A DNA stretch of 64,000 nt from the NCBI RefSeq assembly GCF_039614725.1, contig NZ_CP154859.1, positions 1 through 64,000 of the forward strand, read 5' to 3'. The position numbers and the translations under genes were made by a program. This DNA comes from Thauera sp. JM12B12. Its GTDB lineage: Bacteria; Pseudomonadota; Gammaproteobacteria; Burkholderiales; Rhodocyclaceae. Below, piece by piece: positions 27,249 to 36,715 of the stretch; positions within the stretch are counted from its first letter, which is position 1; every line of letters begins with the position of its first letter. The notes beneath the pieces were generated by a model, which saw only the letters and a list, made by a program, of their open reading frames with translations, ran no database searches and was not told the origin of the DNA.

Positions 27249-30200
27249 ATGCCTCTGCTCCGTCTCCTCGCCCTGCTGTTGCTGCCGCTGCTGTGCGCAC
27301 AAGCGTTTGCACAGGCACCCACGCCGCCCACCGCCAGCGAGCTGCGCGGCCGCCTCGACGCGCTCGCCGAGCGCAAGCTGCCCGAAGCCGAGCAGCGCGC
27401 CGCCCAGCAGGCCCTGGAGCAGGCGCTGGCCAGCCTGGCGCAGGCGGAGGACCTGCGCGCGCAGCGCGAGGCCTTGCGCGCCACCGTCGCCGCAGCCCCG
27501 CAGCGCACGCGCGAGGCGCGCGCCGAGCTCGCCCGCCTGCAGGCGGCGGACACCGGCGCCACCATCGACCCGGGCAGTTCCGACGCAGAACTCGAGCGCC
27601 GCCTCGCGGAGCGCAACACCGCACTCACCGAGTGGCGTCGCCGCCTCGACGAGGCCAACGCCTTGCTGGTCGGCGCACGCACCGGCCCCGAACGCGCGCA
27701 GTCCGAGATCAGCACCAGCCAGGCGCGCATGAGCACGGTCGAGAGCGCACTCGCCAGCAACCGCGAGCCCGGTCGCGACGGCCGCACGCTGAGTGCCGAG
27801 CGCCGCGATGCGCTCGCCGCCGAATGGCGCGCGCTCGACGCCCAGGTCGCACTGCGGCGCGAGGAGCTCTCCGGCAACAGCGCGCTGCTCGATCTCGGCC
27901 AGGCTCGCCAGGACCTCGCCACCCTCGAGGTCGCCCGCATCGAGGCCCAGGTGCGGGCGCTGCAGACTGCGATCAACCAGCGTCGCAGCGCACAGACCGC
28001 CGAGACCGTGCAAGCCCTCACCGGCGCCGCGGACACCCGCCCCGCCACCGCGGACAGCCTGCTGGCGCGCGAGACCGCCACCAACCAGCGGCTCTCCGCC
28101 TACCTGCTGCGCGCCACCGAGCATCTCAACCAGCTCAGCCAGCGCAACCTCGCGGTCCGCCAGCAGCTCGATGCACTCAGCCGCAACAGCACCGTGATCG
28201 ACGAACAGATCAACGTGCTGCAGGGCAGTCTGCTGTTGTCGCGCATCCTGCTCGAACAGAAGCGGGCGCTGCCGCAGCCGAAGATCGACGGCGATCTCGC
28301 CGAGCAGATCGCCGACATCCGCCTCTACCAGTTCGAGGTCAACAAGGAGCGCGAGCAGCTCGCCCGCCCCGAAGCGTTCGCCGAACGCCTGCTCGCCGAG
28401 GCCCCCGCAGGCCAGGCCGACGCCGCGATCCGCGAACCGCTGATCGCCCTCCTCGGTACGCGCGCCGAACTGCTCGAGCGCCTGAACCGCGAGCTCAACA
28501 CCCTCCTCAACGAGTCGATCACGCTGCAGCTCAACGAGCGCCAGCTGCAGGCCACCGCGGATCGGCTGCGCGCCAAGCTCGACGAGCAGATGTTCTGGAT
28601 TCCGAGCAACCGCCCGCTCGATCTGGCCTGGCTCGGGGCCGTGCCCGCGCAGCTCAGCGCCCAGCTGGCCGGCATCCCCTGGCAGTCGGCCGCCAGCGAG
28701 CTGTGGGCCGGCCTCCAGGCGCGTCCCCTGCTGTTCCTGCCGGTGCTGCTGCTGAGCCTGGCGCTGCTCGGCCGCCGGCGCTGGCTGCGCGACAAGCTCG
28801 ATCGCCTGCACGCCGATATCGGCTACGTGCGCCGCGACAGCCAGCTGCACACGCCGCTCGCCATCCTCTTCAACCTGCTGCTCGCGCTGCCGGTGAGCCT
28901 GCTGCTGGCCCTCGGCGGCATCGCGCTGCAGATGGACGCGCGCGGGCAGAACGCCGCGCTCGGTGCCGCCCTGCTGCAGATGGCGCAGGCCTGGCTGGTG
29001 TTCTACACGGCATATCGCATCATGGTTCCGGGCGGCGTCGCCGAGCGTCACTTCCAGTGGCCGGAGGACCAGGTCCGCTCGCTGCATCGCCAGCTGCGCC
29101 GGCTCGGCCTGGTCGTGCTCGCCGTGGTCGCCATCGTCACCCTCGCCGAACGCCAGCCGGAGGCGCTCGCCAACGACGTGCTCGGCATCCTCATCCTGCT
29201 CGCCGGCTACGCGACCATGGCGTGGCTGATGGTGCGCCTGCTCGTGCACAAATCTCACGACGGCCGGCCCTCGCCACTGCGGGTGATGCTCGGCTTCGCG
29301 CTCGCGCTGATGCCGCTGACGCTGATCGGCGCACTGGTGATGGGCTACTACTACACCGCACTCAAGCTCACCGGACGGCTGATCGACACCTTGTTCGTGC
29401 TCATCGTCTGGCGGCTGCTCGAGGCCACGCTGGTCCGCGCGCTGGCGGTGGCCGCGCGCCGAATCGACTACCAGCGCGCCGTGGCCCGCCGCGAGGCCGC
29501 CGAACGCGAGGGCAAGCAGAGCGCCGACAACGAGACCACCTTCGAGGCGCCGGTGCTCGACGTCGCCAAGATCAACCAGCAGTCGCTGCGCCTGCTCCAC
29601 CTCGGCCTGTTGAGCGGCCTGCTGATCGTGCTGTACTGGGTGTGGGCGGATCTGATCGGCGTCTTCGCCTATCTCGACAACATCACCCTCTACCAGTACG
29701 CCAGTGGCAGCGGCGAAACCGCCAGCCTAGTGCCGATCAGCCTCGCCGACGTGCTCGGCGCGCTGGTGATCGCGGCGATTGCCTTCATCCTCGCCGCCAA
29801 CCTGCCCGGGCTGCTCGAGATGCTGGTGCTGTCGCGGCTCCGGCTGGCGCAGGGCAGCGCCTACGCGATCACCACGCTCCTGTCCTACGTGATCGTCGGC
29901 GCCGGCATCGTCGCCACCCTGAGCACGCTCGGGGTGAGCTGGGACAAGCTGCAGTGGCTGGTGGCGGCGCTGTCGGTCGGCCTCGGCTTCGGCCTGCAGG
30001 AGATCTTCGCCAACTTCGTGTCCGGCCTGATCATCCTGTTCGAGCGCCCGCTGCGCATCGGCGACGTGGTGACCATCGGCAACGTGTCGGGCACGGTCAC
30101 CCGCATCCAGATCCGCGCCACCACGATCACCGACTTCGACCGCAAGGAGATGATCGTCCCCAACAAGGCCTTCATCACCGGTGAACTCACCAACTGGTCG

Positions 30201-30563
30201 CTGACCGACACCATCACCCGCGTCACGGTGAAGGTGGGCGTGGCCTATGGGTCAAACCTCGATCTCACCCGCAAGCTGCTGCTGCAGATCGCCGACGACA
30301 ACGCGCGCGTGCTCAAGGATCCGGAGCCGCTCGTGTTCCTGCTCGCCTTCGGTGCCAGCACGCTCGACCACGAGCTGCGGGTGCACGTGCGCGAGCTGGC
30401 GGACCGCAACGCCGCGATCGACGAGATCAGCCGCGAGATCGACCGCCGCTTCCGCACCAATGGCATCGAGATCGCGTACAACCAGGTCGACGTGCACATC
30501 CGCAGCGTGCCCGCGGGGCGAGAGGCCCGGCTGCAGACGCTGACGCCGCCCGTGGCGGACTGA
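27249..30563 (+). CDS. Large MscS-type mechanosensitive channel (MscK/MscM-like)
   Basis: 1104 residues, the size of E. coli MscK and MscM. A signal peptide (ends AQAFAQA) is followed by a roughly 450-residue periplasmic helical/coiled-coil domain, about ten membrane helices (about 490-930), then the MscS core with a pore helix region (GLGFGLQEIFANFVSGLIIL) and the cytosolic beta domain (GDVVTIGNVSGTVTRI, VPNKAFITGELTNWS). It opens under membrane tension to release solutes in osmotic downshock. The ATG at 27249 is the start with a signal peptide; the frame is open for 101 codons upstream without coding character. Confidence 0.93.
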   Translation: MPLLRLLALLLLPLLCAQAFAQAPTPPTASELRGRLDALAERKLPEAEQRAAQQALEQALASLAQAEDLRAQREALRATVAAAPQRTREARAELARLQAADTGATIDPGSSDAELERRLAERNTALTEWRRRLDEANALLVGARTGPERAQSEISTSQARMSTVESALASNREPGRDGRTLSAERRDALAAEWRALDAQVALRREELSGNSALLDLGQARQDLATLEVARIEAQVRALQTAINQRRSAQTAETVQALTGAADTRPATADSLLARETATNQRLSAYLLRATEHLNQLSQRNLAVRQQLDALSRNSTVIDEQINVLQGSLLLSRILLEQKRALPQPKIDGDLAEQIADIRLYQFEVNKEREQLARPEAFAERLLAEAPAGQADAAIREPLIALLGTRAELLERLNRELNTLLNESITLQLNERQLQATADRLRAKLDEQMFWIPSNRPLDLAWLGAVPAQLSAQLAGIPWQSAASELWAGLQARPLLFLPVLLLSLALLGRRRWLRDKLDRLHADIGYVRRDSQLHTPLAILFNLLLALPVSLLLALGGIALQMDARGQNAALGAALLQMAQAWLVFYTAYRIMVPGGVAERHFQWPEDQVRSLHRQLRRLGLVVLAVVAIVTLAERQPEALANDVLGILILLAGYATMAWLMVRLLVHKSHDGRPSPLRVMLGFALALMPLTLIGALVMGYYYTALKLTGRLIDTLFVLIVWRLLEATLVRALAVAARRIDYQRAVARREAAEREGKQSADNETTFEAPVLDVAKINQQSLRLLHLGLLSGLLIVLYWVWADLIGVFAYLDNITLYQYASGSGETASLVPISLADVLGALVIAAIAFILAANLPGLLEMLVLSRLRLAQGSAYAITTLLSYVIVGAGIVATLSTLGVSWDKLQWLVAALSVGLGFGLQEIFANFVSGLIILFERPLRIGDVVTIGNVSGTVTRIQIRATTITDFDRKEMIVPNKAFITGELTNWSLTDTITRVTVKVGVAYGSNLDLTRKLLLQIADDNARVLKDPEPLVFLLAFGASTLDHELRVHVRELADRNAAIDEISREIDRRFRTNGIEIAYNQVDVHIRSVPAGREARLQTLTPPVAD

Positions 30564-30566
30564 TGA

Positions 30567-30758
30567 TCAGCCGCGCCGGGGGCTTGCCCGACCGAGCAGG
30601 CAACCCATGAAGATGCGCAACCGGGCCAGCGGCCCGGGACCCGGCGGGGCGAAGCGCAGCGCCTCCGCGCGCGCATAGGAGGCCGCCTGCGCACGCGCGC
30701 AGCATTCGCCGGCGCTGCTGTCGGCGACGGGCAGGGCAGGGGCTCGCGGCACGTTCAT
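30567..30758 (-). CDS. Small coupled ORF (63 aa), unknown
   Basis: 63 residues starting MNVPRAPALP. Its ATG overlaps the stop of the upstream gene as ATGA (30755-30758), the usual sign of coupled translation, and it ends 3 bases from the converging channel gene. It contains a Cys pair (GECCAR) and a basic, hydrophobic C-terminal part (LARLRIFMGCLLGRA). I do not recognise it; it could still be non-coding sequence, since high GC keeps frames open. Confidence 0.45.
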   Translation of the reverse strand: MNVPRAPALPVADSSAGECCARAQAASYARAEALRFAPPGPGPLARLRIFMGCLLGRASPRRG

Positions 30759-31144
30759 GATGCGTTCGGGCGGCCGGGACCGCCCTTGCCGACATCATCG
30801 TTGGCGCTGCCTTCCTCGTCGGTCCGCAGCTCGCGGATCACCTCACCCTCGATGATCAGCCCGCGTGCGCTCTGCGGGCGCGGGCCGCGGCCGCTCGCGG
30901 CCTCGGCGTCCATCTGCGCGCGCATCGCCTTGCGCAGTGCGCGCGTCTTCCACCACACCCAGGCCCAGATCGCCACGCCCGCCGTCAGCAGCACCGCGAA
31001 CAGCGCGACCGAGAAGGTCAGCGCGAGCACGAACACCCCGGCCATCACCACCGCGCCAACGATCTTCTGCAGCAAGGTGGGCGGCGTGGCGGCCGGGCCG
31101 CCGAGGGTCTGGAAAATGCCGGAAAAGCGGGGGTCCCTGTACAT
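30755..31144 (-). CDS. Membrane protein of unknown function (129 aa)
   Basis: 129 residues starting MYRDPRFSGIFQTLGG. It has a long hydrophobic stretch, probably two closely spaced membrane helices (about 22-68), ending WAWVWWKTRAL, then a charged cytosolic tail with LIIEGEVIREL. No family recognised. It is followed by the 63-residue frame with ATGA overlap. Confidence 0.75.
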   Translation of the reverse strand: MYRDPRFSGIFQTLGGPAATPPTLLQKIVGAVVMAGVFVLALTFSVALFAVLLTAGVAIWAWVWWKTRALRKAMRAQMDAEAASGRGPRPQSARGLIIEGEVIRELRTDEEGSANDDVGKGGPGRPNAS

Positions 31145-31354
31145 GTGTCGGTCCTGTTGACTGGCGCGGACGCTGCGCGCCGCATCGCAGGGGTCAGAGC
31201 CCCTGGCGGGGAAAAGATTCCGCGCGCCACGTCGCGCACGGGCAAGACCTGCATTCTCGCGCAAACACCCGTCGCCTGCGCTCACCGCATGCAAGCCCGT
31301 CCCGCGGGCGCCATGCCGTTGAAACCCCGGGCCGCGCGCGTGAAGATGCGGTCC

Positions 31355-32593
31355 ATGTCCCCGCTCATCCTGTTCGGCGCCTTCGACCGCCACAACCTCG
31401 GCGACCTGCTGCTGGGCCGTATCGCCGCAGCGCTCGCAAGCAGCCATGCCCCGGCGCGGCCCATGCTCTTCGCCGGCGCGGCCAGCCGCGACCTGCGCAG
31501 TGCAGGCGGCATGCAGGTCCATGCCCTGGATGAGCTCATCGCGCGCTGGCGGCGCCGATCCGCCCTCGATCCGCCGCGCGCGCCGCCCGACCTCCTGCAG
31601 GTGGGCGGGGAGATCCTCGGCTGCACGGTCTGGGAGGCGGCCGTGATGCTCGAACCCGCGCAGCGCGCCGCCGCCCTCATCGCCGCGCACGACCGCGACC
31701 ACCGCGGGCGCGAGGCCTGGGCCCGCCAGCATCTGGGCATCCGCCGCGCCCTGCCCTACCTGGCGTCGAAGGCGCAGCTTCCGCCCGGCAGCCGCATCGC
31801 CCACGCCGCCAGCGGTGGGGTCGGTTTCGCGCAGTTGCCGGCGGCCTCGCGCCGCGCCGCCCTCACCGAGCTGCGCGCGGCCACGGTCCTGCACGTCCGC
31901 GACCGTCGCACGCAGGACACGCTCGCTGCCGCCGGCATCATGGCCCGCCTGGCGCCCGACCCCGCCGTGCTGGCGCCACACGTGCTCGGCACCGCCATCG
32001 GCCAACATGCCCAGGCGGGCGAACCGGCCGCGCTGCGGACGCGCTATCCCGCCGGGTGGATCGCGGTTCAGGTGAGCGCGGAGTTCGCCGATGACGCCAC
32101 CCTGGACGCACTCGCCATCGGTCTCGATCACCTGCAGCGCGACACCGGCCTGGGGCTGGTGCTGTTCTGCGCCGGACGCGCGCCCTGGCATGACGACCCC
32201 GAGGTGCTGGACCGTCTGCGCATGCGCCTGCATGAACCGGCGGACTGCACGGTGGCCACCAGCACGCATCCGCTCGATCTCTGCGCCCTCCTCTCGGGCT
32301 GCACGCTGTGCCTCGCCAGCAGCCTGCACGCGCGGATCGTCGCCGAGGCCTTCGCCCGCCCGGCAGCGAGCCTGGTCCAGACCTCCGCTCAAGGCGACAA
32401 GCTGCATGCCTACCTCGAGACCTGGCATGCGGACGCGCTTCACCTGCACGCGGTCACGGCCGCAGGTCCGATCGGCGCCGCGAAAGCCGCGCTCGGCGAA
32501 CCCGTGGCCCGGCGCCAGGCGCGCGCGACGCAGCTGGCCACACTTGCCCGAGCCGCACTCGCGCGCTGTTTCGAAGCCCTCGAAGGCGTGTGA
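31355..32593 (+). CDS. Polysaccharide pyruvyl transferase-family protein
   Basis: 412 residues with the CsaB/WcaK pyruvyl-transferase fold: N-terminal FDRHNLGDLLLG (the NxGD motif), VGGEILG, and a C-terminal SSLHARIVAEAFARP motif. Family members transfer pyruvate from PEP to cell-surface sugars; this one stands alone without glycosyltransferases, so the acceptor is unknown. Start at the ATG of 31355, with 31346 an in-frame alternative; the frame is open upstream to 31145. Confidence 0.8.
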   Translation: MSPLILFGAFDRHNLGDLLLGRIAAALASSHAPARPMLFAGAASRDLRSAGGMQVHALDELIARWRRRSALDPPRAPPDLLQVGGEILGCTVWEAAVMLEPAQRAAALIAAHDRDHRGREAWARQHLGIRRALPYLASKAQLPPGSRIAHAASGGVGFAQLPAASRRAALTELRAATVLHVRDRRTQDTLAAAGIMARLAPDPAVLAPHVLGTAIGQHAQAGEPAALRTRYPAGWIAVQVSAEFADDATLDALAIGLDHLQRDTGLGLVLFCAGRAPWHDDPEVLDRLRMRLHEPADCTVATSTHPLDLCALLSGCTLCLASSLHARIVAEAFARPAASLVQTSAQGDKLHAYLETWHADALHLHAVTAAGPIGAAKAALGEPVARRQARATQLATLARAALARCFEALEGV

Positions 32594-32635
32594 GTGATCT
32601 GGATCGAATCCAGGAAATCTATGACTTTTGGCTGA

Positions 32636-32664
32636 TTTACACGTCTTGGGCAGTTGACGATACT
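32636..32664 (+). promoter_or_regulatory. Candidate sigma-70 promoter for the diguanylate cyclase gene
   Basis: TTTACA (32636-32641) and GATACT (32659-32664) are spaced by exactly 17 bases and lie in a locally A+T-rich stretch, 18 bases upstream of the ATG at 32683. Matches to consensus are 5/6 and 4/6. By-eye call only. Confidence 0.4.
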
Positions 32665-32682
32665 GATGCGTCCGGAGCCCCC

Positions 32683-34245
32683 ATGTCGCATCGACCCCGC
32701 CCTTCGAACCTCGTCCTGCTCTTGCTTGCCTGGCTGGCGCTGCTCGCGATAGCCGGCTCCCTGTTGATCACCGCCGAGATTCGCCGCCTGGAACACGATT
32801 TCCGCCAGACGACCGATACCGTCGCCGCCGGGGTCCGGCAGAAACTCCACGCCAACGAGGCGGTGCTCTCAGGGCTGTCTGCCTTCCTGCTCGCGGTGGA
32901 GCATGACGACCGCGCCGCCACCGAGCGCTACGCCGCCGCCGTCGTCGCCGCTCATCCGCACATCTATCAGATCGAGATCGCCCGCCGGGTGCCCGTCCGC
33001 GAAGCCACCGCCCTCGCCGAGAACCTGCGTCGCCATTGGCGTGACGACTTCGCACTCAAGCGCTTCTCCCAGCTCACCGGCCGTCCGGCGGCAGAGCTGT
33101 CACCCGCGACGGACACCTGGCCGATCCTGTTCATGTATCCGGACCTGCCACAGGCGCAAGCGATCTATGGCGTGCGCCTCGAGACGGTTGATCATCTCGC
33201 CGCCCTGCTGGCCCGCGCGCGCGGCAACCAGCAGGCCGTGGCGTCGCCGGTCTTCCGGCTCTACGAAGGCGAGACCGGCTACCTGCTGCTTCAGGTCGTC
33301 GAGCGCCCCACCGACCGCCCCAACGGCGACGCACCCAACCTGTTCGGCAACTCGATGGCGTCGATGCTGCTCATCAAGAGTGCAGCACTGCTGCCGCCCG
33401 CCGCGACCTCCGGACCCGCGCAGCCCCTTGGCATCCACGCCGTGCTGGTCGCCAGCGATGGCGCGGAAGGCGTGCTGCTGCAGCGCGACGCCGATGCCGG
33501 CACCCCGCTCGAGCGCTGGTTGCTGCCGACATTCACGCGCAGCGAGCCGGTGCATAGTGCGGCGCAGCACGTCCTCATCCGCTTTACCCAGCAGCAGCGC
33601 CTGCACGACGTCCTGAGCACCGAGACGCTCGCGATCCTCAGCCTGTTGCTGGTCGCCGCGCTGTTCGCGCCCTGGTTGCTGCTGCGCCACTACCGCGCAC
33701 TCACCCGGGCCGGCATCGAGCACGAGCAGTCGGCCTACCTCGCCACCCACGACGTGCTCACCAGCCTGCCCAATCGCTACCTGCTCGGCGATCGCTTCAC
33801 CCACGCGGTGCATAGCTGGCAGCGCAATGGCAACCGCTTCGCCGTCATCCTGATCGACCTCGACCACTTCAAGGAGATCAACGACCAGCACGGCCACGAG
33901 GTCGGCGACGAGGTCCTGCGCGCTGCCGCCGGGCGCATGACGGAGGAGCTGCGCTCCTGCGATACGATCGCACGCTATGGCGGCGACGAGTTCGTCGTGC
34001 TGCTCACCAACGTCCTCGACGCCAGCGACGCCCGCCAGGTCGGCGAAAAGCTGCTCGCTGCGGTCTCGCGGCCGGTGACCACGTCCGCCGGGAACCTGCC
34101 CCTGTCGTGCAGCATCGGCATTGCCCTCTGTCCCGACCACGGCACCGACCTCGACACCCTGCGCCGCCGCGCCGACCTGGCGATGTACAGTGCCAAGCAG
34201 GCCGGACGCCGCGCGGTGGTGGTGAGCAACGGCGAGGCCGGCTGA
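32683..34245 (+). CDS. CHASE-GGDEF membrane diguanylate cyclase
   Basis: 520 residues. An N-terminal membrane helix (about 8-30), a periplasmic sensor of the CHASE type (about 60-300; HIYQIEIARRVP), a second helix (about 308-330) and a C-terminal GGDEF domain. The active loop is intact (YGGDEF, 433-437) and the inhibitory I-site RxxD (RSCD) lies five residues before it, so it should make cyclic-di-GMP and be product-inhibited. The ATG at 32683 follows GGAG at good spacing. The periplasmic ligand is unknown. Confidence 0.92.
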   Translation: MSHRPRPSNLVLLLLAWLALLAIAGSLLITAEIRRLEHDFRQTTDTVAAGVRQKLHANEAVLSGLSAFLLAVEHDDRAATERYAAAVVAAHPHIYQIEIARRVPVREATALAENLRRHWRDDFALKRFSQLTGRPAAELSPATDTWPILFMYPDLPQAQAIYGVRLETVDHLAALLARARGNQQAVASPVFRLYEGETGYLLLQVVERPTDRPNGDAPNLFGNSMASMLLIKSAALLPPAATSGPAQPLGIHAVLVASDGAEGVLLQRDADAGTPLERWLLPTFTRSEPVHSAAQHVLIRFTQQQRLHDVLSTETLAILSLLLVAALFAPWLLLRHYRALTRAGIEHEQSAYLATHDVLTSLPNRYLLGDRFTHAVHSWQRNGNRFAVILIDLDHFKEINDQHGHEVGDEVLRAAAGRMTEELRSCDTIARYGGDEFVVLLTNVLDASDARQVGEKLLAAVSRPVTTSAGNLPLSCSIGIALCPDHGTDLDTLRRRADLAMYSAKQAGRRAVVVSNGEAG

Positions 34246-34379
34246 ACGTCGCCCCACGAACCGATCGCCGATCCGCCTGGTCACAGGCAGGCATCGCAGG
34301 CTGCGCGGCCGCGGGCACCGCACGCGCGTGCGCCTGGCCCGCGGCCCTGACACCCCTTCCTACCGAGGAACGTTCTCCC

Positions 34380-35462
34380 ATGACCGACCTGTTCACCCCT
34401 CTGCAAGCCGGCGATCTCGCCCTGCCCAACCGTATCCTGATGGCCCCGCTCACGCGCTGCCGCGCCGAGGACGGCCACGTGCCCGGCGAACTCATGGCCA
34501 CCCACTACGCCCAGCGCGCCAGCGCCGGCCTGCTGATCGCCGAGGCGACGATGGCGATGGAGGGTAACTCCGCCTTCTGGCACGAGCCCGGCATCCACTC
34601 CGAGGCTCAGGTTGCGGGCTGGAAGAAGGTCACCGATGCGGTGCACGCCGCCGGCGGACGCATCGTGCTGCAGATCTGGCACGGCGGCCGCGCCTGCCAT
34701 CCGCTGCTCAACGACGGCCGCCAGCCGGTCGCACCCAGCGCGCTCGCGATCACCGGCGACGAGGTGCACACACCGCAGGGCAAGCAGCCCTACGTCGTGC
34801 CGCGCGAACTGCGTGACGACGAGCTGCCGGGCATCGTCGCCGGCTTCGCGCGCGCGGCCGAGAACGCGCGCGCGGCCGGCTTCGACGGCGTCGAAGTGCA
34901 TGGCGCCAACGGCTACCTCCTCGACGCGTTCCTGCGCGACGGCAGCAACACGCGCAGCGGCCCCTATGGCGGTCCGCGCGAGCACCGCGCCCGCCTGCTG
35001 TTCGAGGTCATCGAGGCGGTGTGCAAGGTGTGGGGCAGCGGACGCGTCGGCGTACGCCTGTCGCCGCTCAACAGTTACAACGACATGATCGACAGCGACC
35101 CGCTCGGCCTCGTCGAATGGCTCGCCGGCTGCCTCAACGACTACCGCCTCGCCTATCTGCACCTGATGCGCGGCGACTTCTTCGGCAAGCAGCACGGCGA
35201 CGTGATGACGCCGGTGCGCGCGATGTTCCGTGGCGTGCTGATCGGCAACATGGGCTACTCGGCCGACGAGGCCGAGGCCGCAGTCGCCGCCGGCAAGCTC
35301 GATGCGGTCGCCTTCGGTACCGCCTTCCTCGCCAACCCCGACCTGCCCGAGCGCATCCGCCGCAAGGCCGCACTCAACGCACCGGACCCGGCGACCTTCT
35401 ACACCCCGGGGCCGCGCGGCTATACCGACTATCCGACCCTGGAGGAAAGCGCGCACGGCTGA
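34380..35462 (+). CDS. Old yellow enzyme, NemA-like alkene reductase
   Basis: 360-residue FMN ene-reductase of the classical OYE/NemA/XenB type: APLTRCRAEDG at the N-terminus (Thr where YqjM has Cys), QIWHGGRACHP, and VHGANGYLLDAFLRDGSN, with Asn where YqjM types have a second His. These enzymes reduce enones, maleimides or nitrate esters. ATG at 34380 after a GAGG site. It is of a different class from the OYE at 24653, so the two probably have separate substrates. Confidence 0.93.
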   Translation: MTDLFTPLQAGDLALPNRILMAPLTRCRAEDGHVPGELMATHYAQRASAGLLIAEATMAMEGNSAFWHEPGIHSEAQVAGWKKVTDAVHAAGGRIVLQIWHGGRACHPLLNDGRQPVAPSALAITGDEVHTPQGKQPYVVPRELRDDELPGIVAGFARAAENARAAGFDGVEVHGANGYLLDAFLRDGSNTRSGPYGGPREHRARLLFEVIEAVCKVWGSGRVGVRLSPLNSYNDMIDSDPLGLVEWLAGCLNDYRLAYLHLMRGDFFGKQHGDVMTPVRAMFRGVLIGNMGYSADEAEAAVAAGKLDAVAFGTAFLANPDLPERIRRKAALNAPDPATFYTPGPRGYTDYPTLEESAHG

Positions 35463-35526
35463 GCAAACGGCGAGACGCACGGCACCGCGCCGGCGGCGCG
35501 GCGCCACCGCGCCTGCCTCGCGCCCT

Positions 35527-36588
35527 TCATGCGGCGGCGACCCGACGGAACAGGCTGTAGGTCCATGGGGCACCGACCGTAAGCACGACGACGCGCAACA
35601 CATGACACACCGTCACCAGTGGAACACCCAGCTGCAGCACCTTGGCGGTGATGCACATCTCCGACACGCCTCCCGGCGCGGTGGCGAGCGACAAGGTGGG
35701 CAGCGGCACCGGTGACGCAAGGTCGAGCACGAAGGCGAGCGCGAAGGAAAGCGCGATCGAGAGCAGGGCGGTGAGCGCCGCCACCGCCATGAAGCGCGGC
35801 GCGGCACGGAAGAATTCCCGCGAGAAGCGGCAGCCGAGCGCGCAGCCGATCAACAGCTGCCCGCCATTGACCACCCAGCCCGGCAAGGCCGACAGCGGCA
35901 CGCCCGAGAGCATTGCCACCGCCACCCCGAGCAAGGGGCCGAGCACCCAGGCGTTGGCGATTCGCAGCAGCTTGAACACCCCCACGCCGAGGAGGCTGGC
36001 GCCCACCAGCAGCGGGAAGTACTGCGGCTGCACATCACGCGCCTGCGGCACATAGATGTCGCTGCCCTGCACCCCGGCGAAGGTGAGCGCAAAAGGCAGC
36101 AGCGACACCACCAGCATCACCCGCAGCGCATGCGCCGCGGCGATGCGATCGACCGCGCCACCATGGCGGTCGGCGAGGTTGGCCATCTCCGAGGCGCCAC
36201 CCGGCAGCGCAGCGAAGAAGGCGGTCGCGGTATCGACCCCGGCGAGCCGCAGCATGATCAGCGCGCACACCACACCCAGCGCAAGCGACCCGAGCGCCGC
36301 GGCCACGACGAGCGGGGCGTGCAACGCGAGCTGAGCCACCACGTCGGCGCTGAAATACAGCCCGAGCGCCGTACCGATCGCCCATTGCCCGCTCTGCCGG
36401 CCCCCCGGCAAGGGGCGCAGGCCAAGACCCGTCATACGTGCGCCCGCAACCGCGAACAGCGGCCCGATCATCCACGGCAGGGGCAGGTTGAGGCGGGCGG
36501 ACAGCCACCCCGCAAGCGTCGCCAGCACGAGCGTGGCGGCGATCTGGCACCCGTGCGTGGTGGATGATGGGAGGCTCGGAAGCGACAT
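35527..36588 (-). CDS. AbrB-family membrane protein (putative transporter)
   Basis: 353 residues, about ten membrane helices built as two repeats. Each repeat has a PWMIGPL/WVLGPLLG helix and a PGG(A/V)SEM motif (LPGGASEMANLA; APGGVSEMCITA), diagnostic of the AbrB duplication family often mislabelled ammonia monooxygenase. Function is not established. The start at 36588 (MSLPSLPSS) follows a weak GGAAG; the frame is open upstream. Confidence 0.88.
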   Translation of the reverse strand: MSLPSLPSSTTHGCQIAATLVLATLAGWLSARLNLPLPWMIGPLFAVAGARMTGLGLRPLPGGRQSGQWAIGTALGLYFSADVVAQLALHAPLVVAAALGSLALGVVCALIMLRLAGVDTATAFFAALPGGASEMANLADRHGGAVDRIAAAHALRVMLVVSLLPFALTFAGVQGSDIYVPQARDVQPQYFPLLVGASLLGVGVFKLLRIANAWVLGPLLGVAVAMLSGVPLSALPGWVVNGGQLLIGCALGCRFSREFFRAAPRFMAVAALTALLSIALSFALAFVLDLASPVPLPTLSLATAPGGVSEMCITAKVLQLGVPLVTVCHVLRVVVLTVGAPWTYSLFRRVAAA

Positions 36589-36715
36589 GAGAGAGCAAAG
36601 TCCTGATGAGACCTGGAAGCAGGGCGGCGCGCGCGGGCGACGGGGACGCATCCGCGAACCGATGCCCGCGCAATGCAAGGGATGCTGGAAGGGGTGCGCG
36701 GAGGCGCGCGGGCCA

